Shown here: positions 17,482-29,278 of the stretch, one piece after another | How the letters are laid out: each line of letters begins with the position of its first letter | Position numbering within the stretch: position 1 is the first letter of the stretch | From: Aaosphaeria pasadenensis | Taxonomy: Eukaryota; Ascomycota; Dothideomycetes; Pleosporales | NCBI GenBank assembly: GCA_022813625.1 | Contig: JAKLMB010000018.1 | Location: 124,001 to 188,000, forward strand | DNA length: 64,000 nucleotides | Direction of reading: 5' to 3' | Program-made: the position numbers and the translations under genes | The notes under the pieces: model-generated | Told to the model about the DNA's origin: nothing | Database searches by the model: none | What the model saw: only the letters and a program-made list of their open reading frames with translations

Positions 17482-19771
17482 GTACGGAGTAGACATGTCG
17501 TGTATGGTGGGCGTAGAGAGATGTGGACGTTATGTGCATTGTGGATGTGTGCGTGTCTATGTGTCTGGATATGTAGAGATGGCCTGGCCTGTATGGATGA
17601 GGTCGGGTAGGGTAGAATAGAGTGCGGTAGGTGGTACAGGAATAGGAAAAGCGTGGTGTATGCAAGGATTGTCGGGTGAAGTTTGATGGACCATGAACCA
17701 CTGGGATCAAGGGAATTGTAAGAAGAGGAGAGGAGAGGAGAGGGGTTTGATCGATAAGTCTGGGCAAGGGAACACAAGGGTACGCCTCTGCACTGGGTCG
17801 TCGATCGGAGGCGTTTGTTTGGAGTAACGAGGCATGGCATGGCATGGTATATAGCATGTCAAGGAGGTGGTGACAGATGGCGAACAGGTGACAGTGGTGT
17901 TGTATGCGCTGCAAGCTGTAGCTGTCGCTGTAGTATGTACTATGTAGGTGCTGTGTCATGATGCTGCCTGCTGTGTCCCAATGATGATATCGCATAATGG
18001 AGGCAAATAATGCTGACCACAGAAACATATCTGTAATCGTCTACCTACACGACAGGAATAGAGAGGGAATTGAAATACCCACCTAGGACTGGTGACAATT
18101 GATAAGTGACCGTTAGTGGTACTTGTACGGAGTAATTAGTGGTAAGATGATGAGGGGCGAATAAGTTTGGATGGGCCCGTACCGTAGCCGACTCTTCCGT
18201 GTTTGTTCCCGTCCATCCCATGTTCTCATACTCGTTCTCACACTTATCCACGCCAATGTCGGCACAGTTCACGGCCCACGGCCTCCAACAGTATCAAACG
18301 ACGATGCTGGTAAAACATCTTATACCTATCAAGTACTGATACAAGGTACCTAATGACCGAGCTGGTAGACCGTTGCACCTTGTAGCTTCGACATGCAGTG
18401 ATTACTGTCACTTCTGCTATGGCTACGACTCCCACTAACGAATAGCCGTTCATTTTACTATCAAACGTGACAATCAGACAGCCATCCGCCATTACCGTAG
18501 TAGACTGTAGGTACCAGATAGTAGGGAATAGGTACGAGGTGGGGAGTAGTGCTGCTGCTATTCGGTAGTTTGCCGTGTGCAAATGGTACCTATAATCATA
18601 GTGATAATGCCATGTATGTATCATGTACCCTTCCCTTCCCTTCCCACGGAAACAACATTGGTCGTCCCGAAAACCCGCCGCTGCTGCCCGCAGCTGAACC
18701 CGACCGGATATTCCCCATCCATCCATGACATCCCATACCCAGCAACTCAGTAGTAACCCATCCCATTATTCCCTTTCTCCCATCCCCATTCTCTCTCTCC
18801 CTCCTCTCTATTCTATTGTCCCACTCTCCCACGCTCTCTCTCACCGTTTCTAGGGATTAAATACTGTGAGCGCATCTGTGGATTCTTTGTCTACCTACCC
18901 GTGTGTGGATTGGATATTCCCGACTCAAATCAATAACTACTATCGAGAACACCACACATATCCACCCACATCTCCCTAGACAAACAAACACATGGTCTAT
19001 TGGCCTGTCACGGAATCAGCAATTCGCCCCCTCCTCTCAACCTCAACCTGATGAACCAACAACTATCTCCATCTTCCTCTCCATCTCCATCAACCTACAA
19101 CCTTCACTACGGGGTAATTGTCATTACGAGTACGGAGTAGGTTACTACCATTACTCTGCTCCTCGACCGATCAAGCCTCCACGCGCGTCTGGTGGTTGCG
19201 CCATACCCTACTTGGGGTTTTACCCATAATCCACCACTATTACCTACCACTTGTACCTACCTACCGTACTCCGTACCTACCTAAACATTACTCTTTCCCC
19301 GCTCGCTCGCGATCGCCGACAGCTCCTGCCGCCAATACTCTCTTACTCTTACTCTTACTCTTACTCTTATTCCTCCAAGGTACCTACTACCTAGGTACCC
19401 GTACCTGGTGCCCAGGTATTGCTCTTATTACAGTCCCTTTACACCTACAGCTACTCCGTACCCAGGTACTTACTAGTTACCTGTACCCCATACCTGCGTA
19501 GTAGCTGTACTGTAATATTGTTACCGCGTCTGCCATTAATTACTTTTGCCGCCAGCCACGCCCTCCGCCTTCGCCCTCACCTTTCACACCTTTCACCTTC
19601 GCCTCATCTCGCCAAAGAAAAAACAATCCCCAACCTTAATCCCAATCCCGATCCCTATTATCCCAATCCCAGATACGAGGTATCCAAACCAAGAGGTGAC
19701 AGCTCACGTCTTGCCTACCAACCTACTCACCCTACCGACCTTGCCTACTTCCTACTATACTTACTCCGTAC
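17482..19771. repeat. Cluster of TACTCCGTA / TACGGAGTA motifs
   Basis: Six copies of the same nonamer in either orientation lie at 17482-17491, 18125-18134, 19130-19139, 19267-19276, 19452-19461 and 19762-19771, nearly all flanked so as to give TACTCCGTAC or its complement. A further copy is at 52438-52446. By chance about half a copy is expected in the whole 64 kb on both strands. Function is unknown; regulatory sites, small mobile-element ends and recombination-prone sequence are all possible. Confidence 0.75.
19343..19372 (+). repeat. (TTACTC)5 hexanucleotide microsatellite
   Basis: Four perfect TTACTC units are followed by one imperfect unit (TTATTC), in the pyrimidine-rich region upstream of the Zn2Cys6 gene. 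Confidence 0.85.
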
Positions 19772-20789
19772 TTACCTACATATCCTACTTCTCCTACTGC
19801 TACTCACTCACACGACACGACACAAGCACAACAACGCAACACACGCACGCAAAACTCGCAGCTTACAGCTTACGCCTCACCGATCTCAAACTACCTTACT
19901 CTTCCCTTGACCCAATTCACCCATCCATCCATCCAACCGTCCATACCACCCTCCATCACCATCATCATCCACCATCCACCATCATCACCACCCCACCCCA
20001 CCCCCAGCCTTGTTGTGCTTTTTGCTGCTACTACTCCTGTAAGGCATCTGGCGCCCAAGCGCTACCCATCGCGGTTCCCATTCACCGATCTGCTTCCTGG
20101 ACCACGCGACCGTTGATTGGTCCCACCTCTATCAAACCACCTCATCTACTTGCATCTACTGCATCTGCTGCACTCGATCACTTCGCCTCAAGCTCCTCCA
20201 TCTATCCACTGCATCCACGCGCCCCCCTTCGAGGCTCCACGAATCTCCCTCCGCTCCGGGGCGCGCCCGCCTGCCTGTGCCTCCTCTCAAGGATCTCTCT
20301 CCAGGATCTCGCCAGGGTCTCTCCTAGCATTGCTCTGGGATCTCCTTCCCATTGCTCTTCCGCGCCGTTCGAGAGAATTACCAAGCAATCAGCAACACCG
20401 CAACCATAATTCCCTCTAAGATCCCAGGCGCCGCGGGCGCGGCGTCTCCCCCGGTAGATGCTGCTACGGCTACCACCGCTACAGCTGTTGACACAACTAC
20501 TTCTGCTGTCGCTACCTCTCCCACCATCGCAAACAACAAATCCACCACGCCTTCTCTCCCCTCCCTATCTGCATCTACTCCAGGTCCGCGGATTCCTGCA
20601 TTGCACTCCCAGGGTTCTTCTCATGCTCCTCAACATCCGAGGCAGGAGTCTCCGCAATCGTTGCAGAACTCTCCCTCCACGACACAGGCCTCTCCTCCGA
20701 GTTCAGTGCGCCCTGTCGTGCCCATTGCCAGTGATAGCAATCGCCCAGTAGAGCCCCGCCGTCGTCCCGAACAGGGCGGTGCCACACGC

Positions 20790-23700
20790 ATGCGTTCCTC
20801 AATCGCCTGCGAGCGCTGTCGCCGCAGCAAGGTGAAGTGCAACAACAATGGTGCCGGCACTCAGTGTCAGGCCTGTGCCTCTTCGAAGAGAGAGTGCATC
20901 TATCCGGAACCGGGCACGGGTAGTGGCCGAAGGGAGAGTACCCTGCCGAGCCACCCCAGTTCGACGAGTAAATCGAATGGCCATGTCGAGGTATGTCGAG
21001 ATCTCTAAACCATTGCACCCATGTAGTCTTGTTGCCAAGTCAATTCGACTTCAGAGGTAGCAGGTCGTGTTGGTTCAATGTCAATCTGATACCCCGCCAC
21101 GCTACCGACCCCCAGAATGCAATGGCCACTGTCCTATGTGCAAACCGTCACTGACCAATACAGGCACCTCCCCGCAAGCGGCAGAAACGAACCATTGCTT
21201 CTCTTTCACAGGCAACTCCATCAAATGGGTCTTCGCCCGATCTACTTGATCTAGATCCCCATGTACTTACGCCTAAAGTCTGGAAAGAGCTGGTGAGTGA
21301 CGCTTTCCTTTGTGCTCTACTGCCGAACATCTTCTGACGAATCCCCACAGTTTGAGATTTACCAACGGCACTTTGCGTCGGACTTACCTTTCGTCCATTT
21401 CGGCACCTTTCGCAAGCTTCTCCAGCAGCCAAATTCCAACGAATCCTTGTTGAGACGTTCAACCCCATCCTGCCCAAACCATTACTCGGAGCTGTTCTTG
21501 CTTGCATTTCTTGCCTTGACCTCGCGGTTCCACGACGGCATTGTCAAGCACTATGATCCCCCGGTATATCCAAATAATAGTGATCGTCTGCTTGTGGCAG
21601 AACGATACGCAGAAGCCGCGCGGTCTCGGCTGCATCAGGTCAGGGATCAGCACAAGATGGTTGAGCGCGTCCAGGCCTCGTTGATGTTGTGTCTGCACGA
21701 GTGGGGAATGTGTGAGGGGACCAAGGCTTGGCTAAGCATGCACGATGCCGTTGGCCATGCTCAACTGCTCGGTTTCTACTACGAGGATACGGACAAAATC
21801 CACGCCCCTGTGCATCCTATCAATCCGAATGCCGACTTCATCGCAATCACCCAGGGTCATTACGGGTCACAGCCCGATACAGGCACATCTGTGGAGGATA
21901 GCTTTGTGGAACAAGAGATCAAGCGCCGTACCTTCTGGAGTTGTTTTATCATGGATCGCTATCTCAGTGGTGGCTACATGCGGCCCAATCAGATTCGGAT
22001 CAGCGATATCCATATTCAGCTTCCCGCTAGCGACAAGGCCTTCGCTCACGGGACCAGTGTTACGACCTCGAGGCTAGGTGGAGATGAAGACGATTCGAAT
22101 AACCCACTAGCTAATTTCAGCAGCTATGGCTATAGCAACTTCGGCAGTTCCCCCGCGACAAGTCATTTCAGTGGCGTGCGCAACGGATCCAGGCACGAGG
22201 ACTCGCGTGGCCACCAGCATAATGGACATGATGATGGCGACAAGATGGAGATTCAGGAAGTCGGCGAGTCCGAGGGAGCGCTCAGCTGCTACACACGAGC
22301 AATCAGTCTGTATGGCGAAGTCATGCACTGGTCCTGCACGGGAGGCAGAAGGTAGGTTTGCCAGATCTGGTTGAATCGGTAAGGTGGCATGCTAACTGAT
22401 GTGCTAGACGGGCTCAAGGAGGGAAATACCTCCCGCCCTGGAACGAAAGGTCGGAATTTTTCCAATTGAATAACAGGTTGACCGAGTTCAGAGATGGGCT
22501 ACCTCAGGATCTTCGTCTTTGCGACGCGAACACCACCGCACACAGCGACAACAAGTCATCGTCACACTATATTCTCATGCATCTCGCCCTTCTACTCTGC
22601 GACATTATGCTACACCGCGAATGGGTGCCATTCCTGCCATTCGCATGTATCAAACCAGAAGGACCACTGGATGAACCCCTCGTTCGGGAAGCTCCGCCTC
22701 CCGAATATCCAAATTACTGGGAGGATGTCGCGCGCAAATGCTTCAAAGCCGCACGAAACATCATCGATCTTCTGGGCACTTATCAGGAGTGGGATTCGTT
22801 GGTCGAAACGCCTGTCTCGGGATTCGCCATGTTCCAAGTTGGTGTCTGTGGTACGTTCACTGTTTTGTGCTATCGCTAGGCATCTGTCACTAACCAGTAG
22901 CAGGCATTTACTGCATGTTCTTCCCACAAATGGACCCCCAAGGCTACATGTGTAGATCCCAAGCAGAAAGAGCGAGACGTGCAATTTCCGGTCAAGAAGG
23001 GGACCTTTCTGATGGCGAACTTGCAACGAGGAAGGCCTTTGATTTGCTCATCCAGATGCAGTCTCGTTTGAAGATGGCTCGAGGCTGGTGTCGCACATTG
23101 CAGAACCTGGGCGATTTCTGCAAAAAGAAGGCCAAGGAGTTCAAACGAAGACAGGCCGTTTCTTCCCCTGACAGCAGCATGAATTCCAACGCAAGCGAGG
23201 GTGCTGGTTTGGACGAATACAAGAAGCTGGAGAAGTATCTTAAGGGGTTCTACTCCCTTTCAGAGCTCACAGGCGAGGAAGATAAGGTGTTGATTGAGGT
23301 TGCAATTCATGACATCGAGAAAGAAAGCGACGTTGGCAGCGAGGGGCAGGAGAGTAAACCACCGCAGCCAGACGGGCCACCTGTATGGGCGGCAGTTAAT
23401 CGCACCAACAAGCCCGAGCCTGTCGCTGAGCATCACAGCCTTTCGTCTCTGGCTGCAAGCGACAGATTCCAAGATGCAAAGATGGGGCCTTACCCTCATC
23501 ATCCCCGGTTCGACCGATATAACACACATGAGATGAATTCACCAAGCGTCCACGACACATACAACGCGTATCCAAACCCGAGCATATCTGCCGACCGTGA
23601 AACGATTGGTATCAATTCACATATTCAGTCTGGCATGCACTCCGACTTGCTACAGCCGCAGACTCACATGCAATTTGCAACGACGGATCCTGCATTCCAG

Positions 23701-23880
23701 TTGGGCTTTGCCGCCGTCGATGTTATTCAATTCCAGCACGGAAACGTCATGCCTGGACCTGTGCCGACCAGGGATACAAATTGGTTAGAACAGATACAGG
23801 TGCCTTTGGGCAATTTCGCTCCGCAGCAGCTGCGGCAGCTGCAGCACCACCCCCAAAACCAAGGTTGGCGAGGCGCATAG
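20790..23880 (+). CDS. Zn2Cys6 transcription factor with fungal-specific regulatory domain
   Basis: Nuclear DNA-binding regulator; target genes unknown. Exons 20790-20990, 21164-21292, 21351-22351, 22408-22850, 22904-23880 give 916 residues from the first usable ATG. That ATG lies only five residues before the binuclear cluster CERCRRSKVKC...C.AC..SKREC. Linker residues after it are Arg/Lys-rich (APPRKRQKR). The middle region carries the fungal_trans domain (FEIYQRHFASDLPFVHFGTF, then a helical MLCLHEWGMCEG segment and RRTFWSCFIMDRYLSGG), which usually senses or relays a signal. An acidic Gly/Asn/His-rich insert lies around 22080-22240. The C-terminus ends in a Gln-rich, possibly activating tail. 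The frame is open and Ser/Thr/Pro-rich upstream to about 20350 but without an ATG, so the true N-terminus may lie in an upstream exon. The family has many members; no specific regulator was recognised. Confidence 0.88.
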
Positions 23881-24532
23881 ACGCGACGCAGAGTCCTAAT
23901 TCATTGCCATGAAGACCTTTTCTTATATCGTTATACGATTCGAAACCTGAACACAAAATATCGGCGGCTTGGGTGTTGACCAGGGATCATTCCTACGGCG
24001 CATGGATCCATGACAACCAGCGTGGACGGGCGGGTTACTCTTGAGGCGATACGAACACTATACCCCCATTCGGCGGTCTTCGTGAGAGAACGAGATCATT
24101 GTTGCATTTAAAGCGGGAGGCAATGTTGGAAGATACATTCAGTTTCGTGCTTTCCTTTTTTTTCTGCACCCAGGAACGATTGTATAATTTCGTTATGGAG
24201 TATCTTGATTTTTGATGCGATCGAAACGGCCTATTTCGTTCATGTTGAATGCGGTAAAGGTCAATGAATATTAAGGTATGCAGTAGAAATATCCGGCTCA
24301 TCATTAAGGGGCAACTAAAGCTCAATATAATTGGTATCCCAAGGTTCCCATTATTGAATACAATTACACAAAGGGGATGCAACGAAAGACGTATGCCGCA
24401 CACACACCCGAATGACTGACAAAGGCCCATCTTGACCATTTTGAATGTATCTATGCTAACTCGCTATGGCTGTTATATATGCAAAGACGCAGTCGGAAGA
24501 AGGACAAAACGAAGCACCAAGTGCATGTCCCT
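23881..24532. other. Intergenic, convergent 3' ends
   Basis: This lies between the tail of the Zn2Cys6 gene and the tail of the minus-strand gene that ends at 24533. It should contain both 3' untranslated regions. No coding or repeat signal was seen. Confidence 0.6.
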
Positions 24533-25853
24533 CTACACATCGAGCATAGACGGCAGCTTCTTCCTCCCCACTTCCACTCCTCTCTGTCTCCCATCCTCTC
24601 CCTCTCTCCCACTCGCATCTACACCACATCTTTTCGAACTCCGCCTCTCCGGTACCAACTCACTCGGTATCACCGTCCCACCCCTCACCCCATCACCTCC
24701 ACCTTCACCAACACAACACCTCCTCCTCCCAACCTCCCCAACCATAACAACACCCCCCTCACCAAAATGCACAGGCAAAACATCCCCCTCCCCACCGTCC
24801 TCAAGCGTCGGCGGATGCAAATACGTCGTCACCCTCCTCTCAAACCCCCCCTCAGTCACATACCTAACATCCCCCACCACCCTCGGCCCATCAAACCGCC
24901 TCCTCAACGGCACCGCCGTGTCTTTCTCCCACACCCATTCTCCCTCTTCCTCCTCCTCTACCCCCCTGCCTTCCCCTCCCCGATCACAATCCCCATCCCG
25001 CGCCGGTGGTGGCAGAAGTTTCGAACGAAGCGCGTCAACGCCCCACCGTTGCTCCCACTCTTCGGGGACGTCGCGCGCATCCACCTCCGCCAGTTCACCT
25101 TTCGCAGTGGTGGAGGGGACGAAGTGCCGCGCAGGGAGGATGTCGGGTGGGAGGACGACGGGCTGGACGCGGTGGTGCACTTCGTGGGTGTGGATTTCGC
25201 GGGTGATGAGGTCGTGGCGGACGTGCGTGAGGTGCGTTGTGTGGGTTGTGTGGTGTACTGCTGTTTGGGGTGTGAGTCGGGAGGTTTTATAGGGGATGAG
25301 GGGGGAAGGTACCTGGTGCCCATGTTGTGGATTTATCTGTGTCGATTGTGTTTGTTAGGACTATGATTGCTTTGAGGCGGGGGTCGCTGTTGGGGTTTGG
25401 TGTTGTGGTGAAGTGCTGAGCATGTTGGCTCGTGGAGACATCGTAGAAGCCAGAGTCGTCTCTCCGGTGTTTAGTGCCATGCTCGAACTTGTCCGCTTCG
25501 CTGAGAAGATCTCCGCCGTTGGATAAGCGCGAGGACGACGTCCGGGGTGGTGAAGATGCTACCTTCCCGTCGTTGTTGTTGGTGGCGGAAGTGGTGGGGA
25601 GGAGGGACGTCGTGCTGTTGCTGTTGCTGTTGCTGCCACTACTACTGCTTCCGAATTGGCGGATGTTGCGGTCGGCTATGGATTCGTTGTAGGGGTCTGT
25701 GGAGGTTGAGGATGGGGAGGGGGATAAGGTTAGGGATTGCAGGTTTTGGGATAGATTGGTTAAGGGTGGCTGAGTATTGCTTTGCGAGACGATGGATGAT
25801 GAATTGGAATGGTTTGGGTTTCGAATCTTCGGAATTGATGATGGGGATTCCAT
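24533..25853 (-). CDS. Conserved fungal protein with His-rich EIH...VQPV...LP motif
   Basis: Unknown function. Two exons, 25313-25853 and 24533-25260, joined over a 52-base intron, give 422 residues. Residues 1-170 are Ser/Asn/Thr-rich and look disordered. The splice produces TTWAPAVHH, and the part that follows is His-rich (about 181-204). The core motif EIHTHEVHHRVQPV then ILPARHFVP spans about 202-229. I recall the same pattern (WAPAV..., REIH.H...R..PV..., LP.RHF.P) in many uncharacterised Pezizomycotina proteins, without a known role. The last 70 residues are Gly/Arg/Glu-rich low-complexity sequence, so the exact 3' end is less certain. Exon 2 is very GC-rich. There is no signal peptide or membrane segment. 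A gene with the same motif lies 1.8 kb away, pointing the other way. Confidence 0.8.
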
Positions 25854-27682
25854 TTGACGTCGTTGGATGGGTTGCTGGGTTGGTGATGTGGAATTATCGA
25901 CTGCTGTTCGTCAGTGTTGATGGCTTGTGACTTGCAGTGTAGTTCTCACGAGGTCGAGTCTGGTCTCCATTACTTGGTCTGTAGGATGTGACATTTTTCG
26001 ATGAGTGAGAATGTACCACAGATCTCTTTCTGATGTGCTCCATGAATTCGAAGTCCTGATGATGCGTCGAAGGCTTCCAACGGACGCGATCGTGGGTTTG
26101 ATAGGGGAAATGGTAGACTACAAAAACAGCGTTGAACGCAATTGGATGGAAAAGTACAAGTGTGATGAGAGCAATGGCCGGATAGTGAGCACCTCGGATC
26201 ATCTCAAAGCAGCATTCAAAGACATTCAACTCTTTTCCGTCCGATAACCTTCGGGAGGTGACGTCTGTTTACCTTCGTCACTGTGCCGCGCGTGGAACGT
26301 GTTAGGGCGACATTGATGTTCCCATTTCATCATCACCGTGCATTGGGAGGCGTGTGGCTTAGGTGCCAGATTGGGAGGCAGAGGTCACCATAATCAATCA
26401 ATCCCACCCTTTCGTGACATCAAATCTGACAGCTTAAAGTCCGTCCTGATCGATAGTACCCGTGTCAGTAGTTCTGATCTCGACTTGGCGATGCTAGGGA
26501 TGAATTGACGTCTCAACAGGATGACGTTTGGTGGAGTCCACGCCGGTGCTCGACGTGTGCTGGTACGTGATATCAACACACATGTCCACCAGACATCCGC
26601 GGGACCCAAGTCGAAGCGAGCAGATATCACTGGCGATTCAAGTGTGGAGCCCTAAAAGCCATAATGACGAAGACCATCCGCGCTGGCGGGCACCTTCTCG
26701 TCTAAGCGGTAGCGTGCTCGATCTGCCGTTCGACCATGGCCGCGGGATCCCGTTGTTCGATTCCCTTCGGGCAATGCAGGATCCCATCTCATTCGTCGTG
26801 ATCAGCATGGTGTCCTAAGCAATCTAGGGGATGATACGTGGGGATTGCTCCGTAGTTTGGGTGGGCGGGCTCGATGTCTTGGCTTTGGTTGCTTGATGCA
26901 CGGTTCACTTTGGGGGACCATTCCGATCTATTGCGACACCCCAGAGGCGATCTCTTACCCCTTCGCTCAAACATCATGTCCACGTCCGGTAATAACCAGC
27001 ACGGAGGTGCGGTGTGGTATTTGTTTTGGTTTTCAGGCCGGCCAGCATGTGCATAGCTCGCAGCGTAGATGTCCCCTTTTGATCGAAAATGTACAATGTA
27101 TCGTCCGACTCCGCTGAATATGGCAATGGATCAGGGATCGCTGGACAACCACTTCCATGCAGCAGATCATCAGAGACTCAAACTGGATGGTTAGAATGTA
27201 CTCGCACGGGTATCAGATGCTCAATTGGAGGTGCATCATTCAGATTTGGATCCCTGACGTATTTCTTGCGCCCTAATCGAGAGGAACTGACCCGTGTGGA
27301 TCCGTCAACTACGTGCCAGCGAGTAATCACTGCTTTTGCATAGGTCTTATTCTAGCAATTGACCAATGAAGTCCTTGTCGACGAATTGATTTAGCTAAGT
27401 ACCTCATGTCACTATACGCCTCAAGCACGATGAAGAACGGAGATAGTAAGCTCCAGTGGACCCCGCATGTATGCATCATTTTACCATTACGTAGGTCGCC
27501 GAATTGTCATCCATTGTCTGTCAACAGTGACGGATTTTGAAGTATAAGTACGGTCCCAGAAATGAGTGACCGTGTGGATCATCATCTATTCTCACTTCTC
27601 TCACGATAGCAAAGTCATTACAATTCCCTTGCAACATCCCAATACTACCCAAATATAAACAAACCACATCAACAAAGCAACA
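25854..27682. other. Shared divergent promoter region
   Basis: This separates the two divergently transcribed His-rich protein genes and presumably carries both promoters. No exon chain or RNA gene could be supported. The last 100 bases before 27683 are CT/CA-rich leader, ending in a run of CAACAAAG-type sequence typical of fungal leaders. A B-box-like TGTTCGATTCC near 26755 was examined and rejected as a tRNA. Confidence 0.55.
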
Positions 27683-28645
27683 ATGGATAAAGCCAAGCAA
27701 GCCATCAGCGACTTCATGAGCAAGAGCGGCCATCATGACACCACCGTCCATGAAACCGTGGCTCCTGGCGTCCAGCATGAGACGATCAAGCCGCACCGAC
27801 ATGAAGAAGTCGTCACCGCCATTGACAAGGAGATCCACCAAGACCACTACCACCGCACCGTGCAACCAGTCCAGGATCGCGAGGTCCTCCCCGAGAAGCA
27901 CACGGACAACTTAGGAGCCGTTACGCACCGGGAATTCGACCACCGCGACCACGAAGGCACCAAGAGGTTCCTCGCAAAAGACCAGGGCGGTTTCAGGAAT
28001 AAATCCATCACTGAGAAGACCACACACAGCCAGAGTGCAGCGCCCACCATGGCCGGCGAGCATATTCATCACGTGAGCTATCCATCCATTCATCATACAT
28101 CTTCCAATGAAAACCCCTTACTAACTCTTCTATAGCATATCCACGAAACAATCCAACCAATAATCCAGAAAGAAACTGTCCAACCCCACGTCGTCCACAC
28201 GACGGTGCCCATCCACGAAACCCACCACAACGCCGCCAAGCACCACGAGACGTCCCACCTGCCCCCCGTCTCGATGGCCGAGTTCAAAGAGAAGGGTGGC
28301 ATCCTCGGCGGCCGCGAGGAGCGGTACGACGGCTTCGAGGGCGAGCCGCGGAACATTGGCGGCGCGGTCGCTGCGGGCCTGAAGGGCCATCGCCGCGACG
28401 ACAGCCACCACGAGCATCATGCGCATGGGGTTGTGGATCCCGAGATGAAGAAGAGGGCTTCGCATGGCGATCATAGTGATTTCATGGGCTTTGGACATGG
28501 GGTTGGGAAGCCGGCTGTTGGTGCGACTGGTGCTGGTGCTACTGCCGCGGGTGGAGCGACTGGAATGGGGGTTGTGGATGGGGTGAAGGGGAAGAGTGCT
28601 ACTGATGCTGCGGCGGCTGAGGGGAGGAGAGGCGTTTCTGCTTGA
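27683..28645 (+). CDS. Hydrophilic His-rich protein, same motif family as the neighbour
   Basis: Function unknown; similar fungal proteins are sometimes labelled allergen-like. Exons 27683-28072 and 28136-28645, with a 63-base intron carrying CTAAC before TATAG, give 299 residues. The protein is hydrophilic and very rich in His, Glu and Lys, with no signal peptide or membrane segment. Motif EIHQDHYHRTVQPV...VLPEKH (about 50-73) matches the motif of the divergent neighbour. A 17-residue segment, HETVAPGVQHETIKPH (22-38), is repeated as HETIQPIIQKETVQPH (132-148) right after the intron, so the protein has an internal duplication. A second half of unclear structure (SMAEFKEKGGILGGREERYDGFEGEPRNIGG) and a Gly/Ala-rich tail follow. 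The composition suits a stress-related or intrinsically disordered cytosolic protein, which is an inference. Confidence 0.88.
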
Positions 28646-29278
28646 AGGTGATGGGATTTGGTGAAATGTTTGTTGGTGTTGTTAGTAATTACTTTTGTTC
28701 GATATGATGTAGTTGGATTGTAAACCTTAATATCTCAATGTATACAAAAAGTGAGTATGAAATGATTGATATTTAATTAACCTAGCAACTATAATAGAAC
28801 CCTAAACATCAAATTATGGTTAACATAATGCTTAAAGTGCCAACAATGACGTTTTCTGGAAGCAAAACAAACAAACATCGTGGAGAGTCTTGATTGCTAT
28901 CTGAACATCATCATTACGTATATGTGCCTGTTTCTGAAGTCGTTACTCAAGCAGGCCTGCAGTGGGAAAGGGAGAGGGAAGGGAAGCAAACGATTCATAG
29001 CAAAGGCCCAACGTCCGCTTAGGAGAGGGGTAATGACATGCTAGTAAGATGGATGCCGCTATTAATATCCAACGGTGTCTGGATGAGGTGGATCATACAA
29101 GTCTCCTAGGCCCGCTAGCTTACCATCCCATGGACGTACTGCCAAATGCGGACATTCAGTCACTAAGAGACATCACTAGATGCATCACATGTTGTTCAAT
29201 TGATTCAATTCCAAATGCTGTGTCATTGTGCTTGTACGACGAGATGGCGTAAAGATCATGAAAGGGAAACATGCTATT
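28646..29278. other. Intergenic, convergent 3' ends
   Basis: AT-rich just after 28645, as expected for the 3' untranslated region of the preceding gene. The right part is the tail region of the minus-strand patatin-like gene. Nothing else was seen. Confidence 0.6.

Larger units (their letters stand above)
14065..20789. other. Long non-coding stretch between PKC and the Zn2Cys6 gene
   Basis: The first 300-400 bases are the CT-rich (minus-strand) promoter and leader of the PKC gene. The middle, about 14.8-17.2 kb, shows nothing recognisable. From about 18.6 kb the plus strand becomes strongly pyrimidine-rich, with TACCTACC-type words and many short C-rich open frames, as in long fungal promoter and leader regions. 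From about 20.4 kb an open frame in phase with the zinc cluster runs without a stop but has no in-frame ATG. It is either translated leader continuing from an unseen upstream exon, or plain leader. Confidence 0.5.

Noticed and set aside
19546..20409. 287-residue plus-strand open frame of Thr/Pro/Leu/Tyr-rich sequence
   Set aside because: The composition simply follows the pyrimidine-rich leader and overlapping frames are equally open. It is not in phase with the zinc-cluster exon.
26690..26785. tRNA-like signals: a GTCTAAGCGGT A-box-like run and a TGTTCGATTCC B-box-like run 50 bases apart
   Set aside because: The T-arm, D-arm and acceptor stems do not pair. There is no coherent cloverleaf on either strand.
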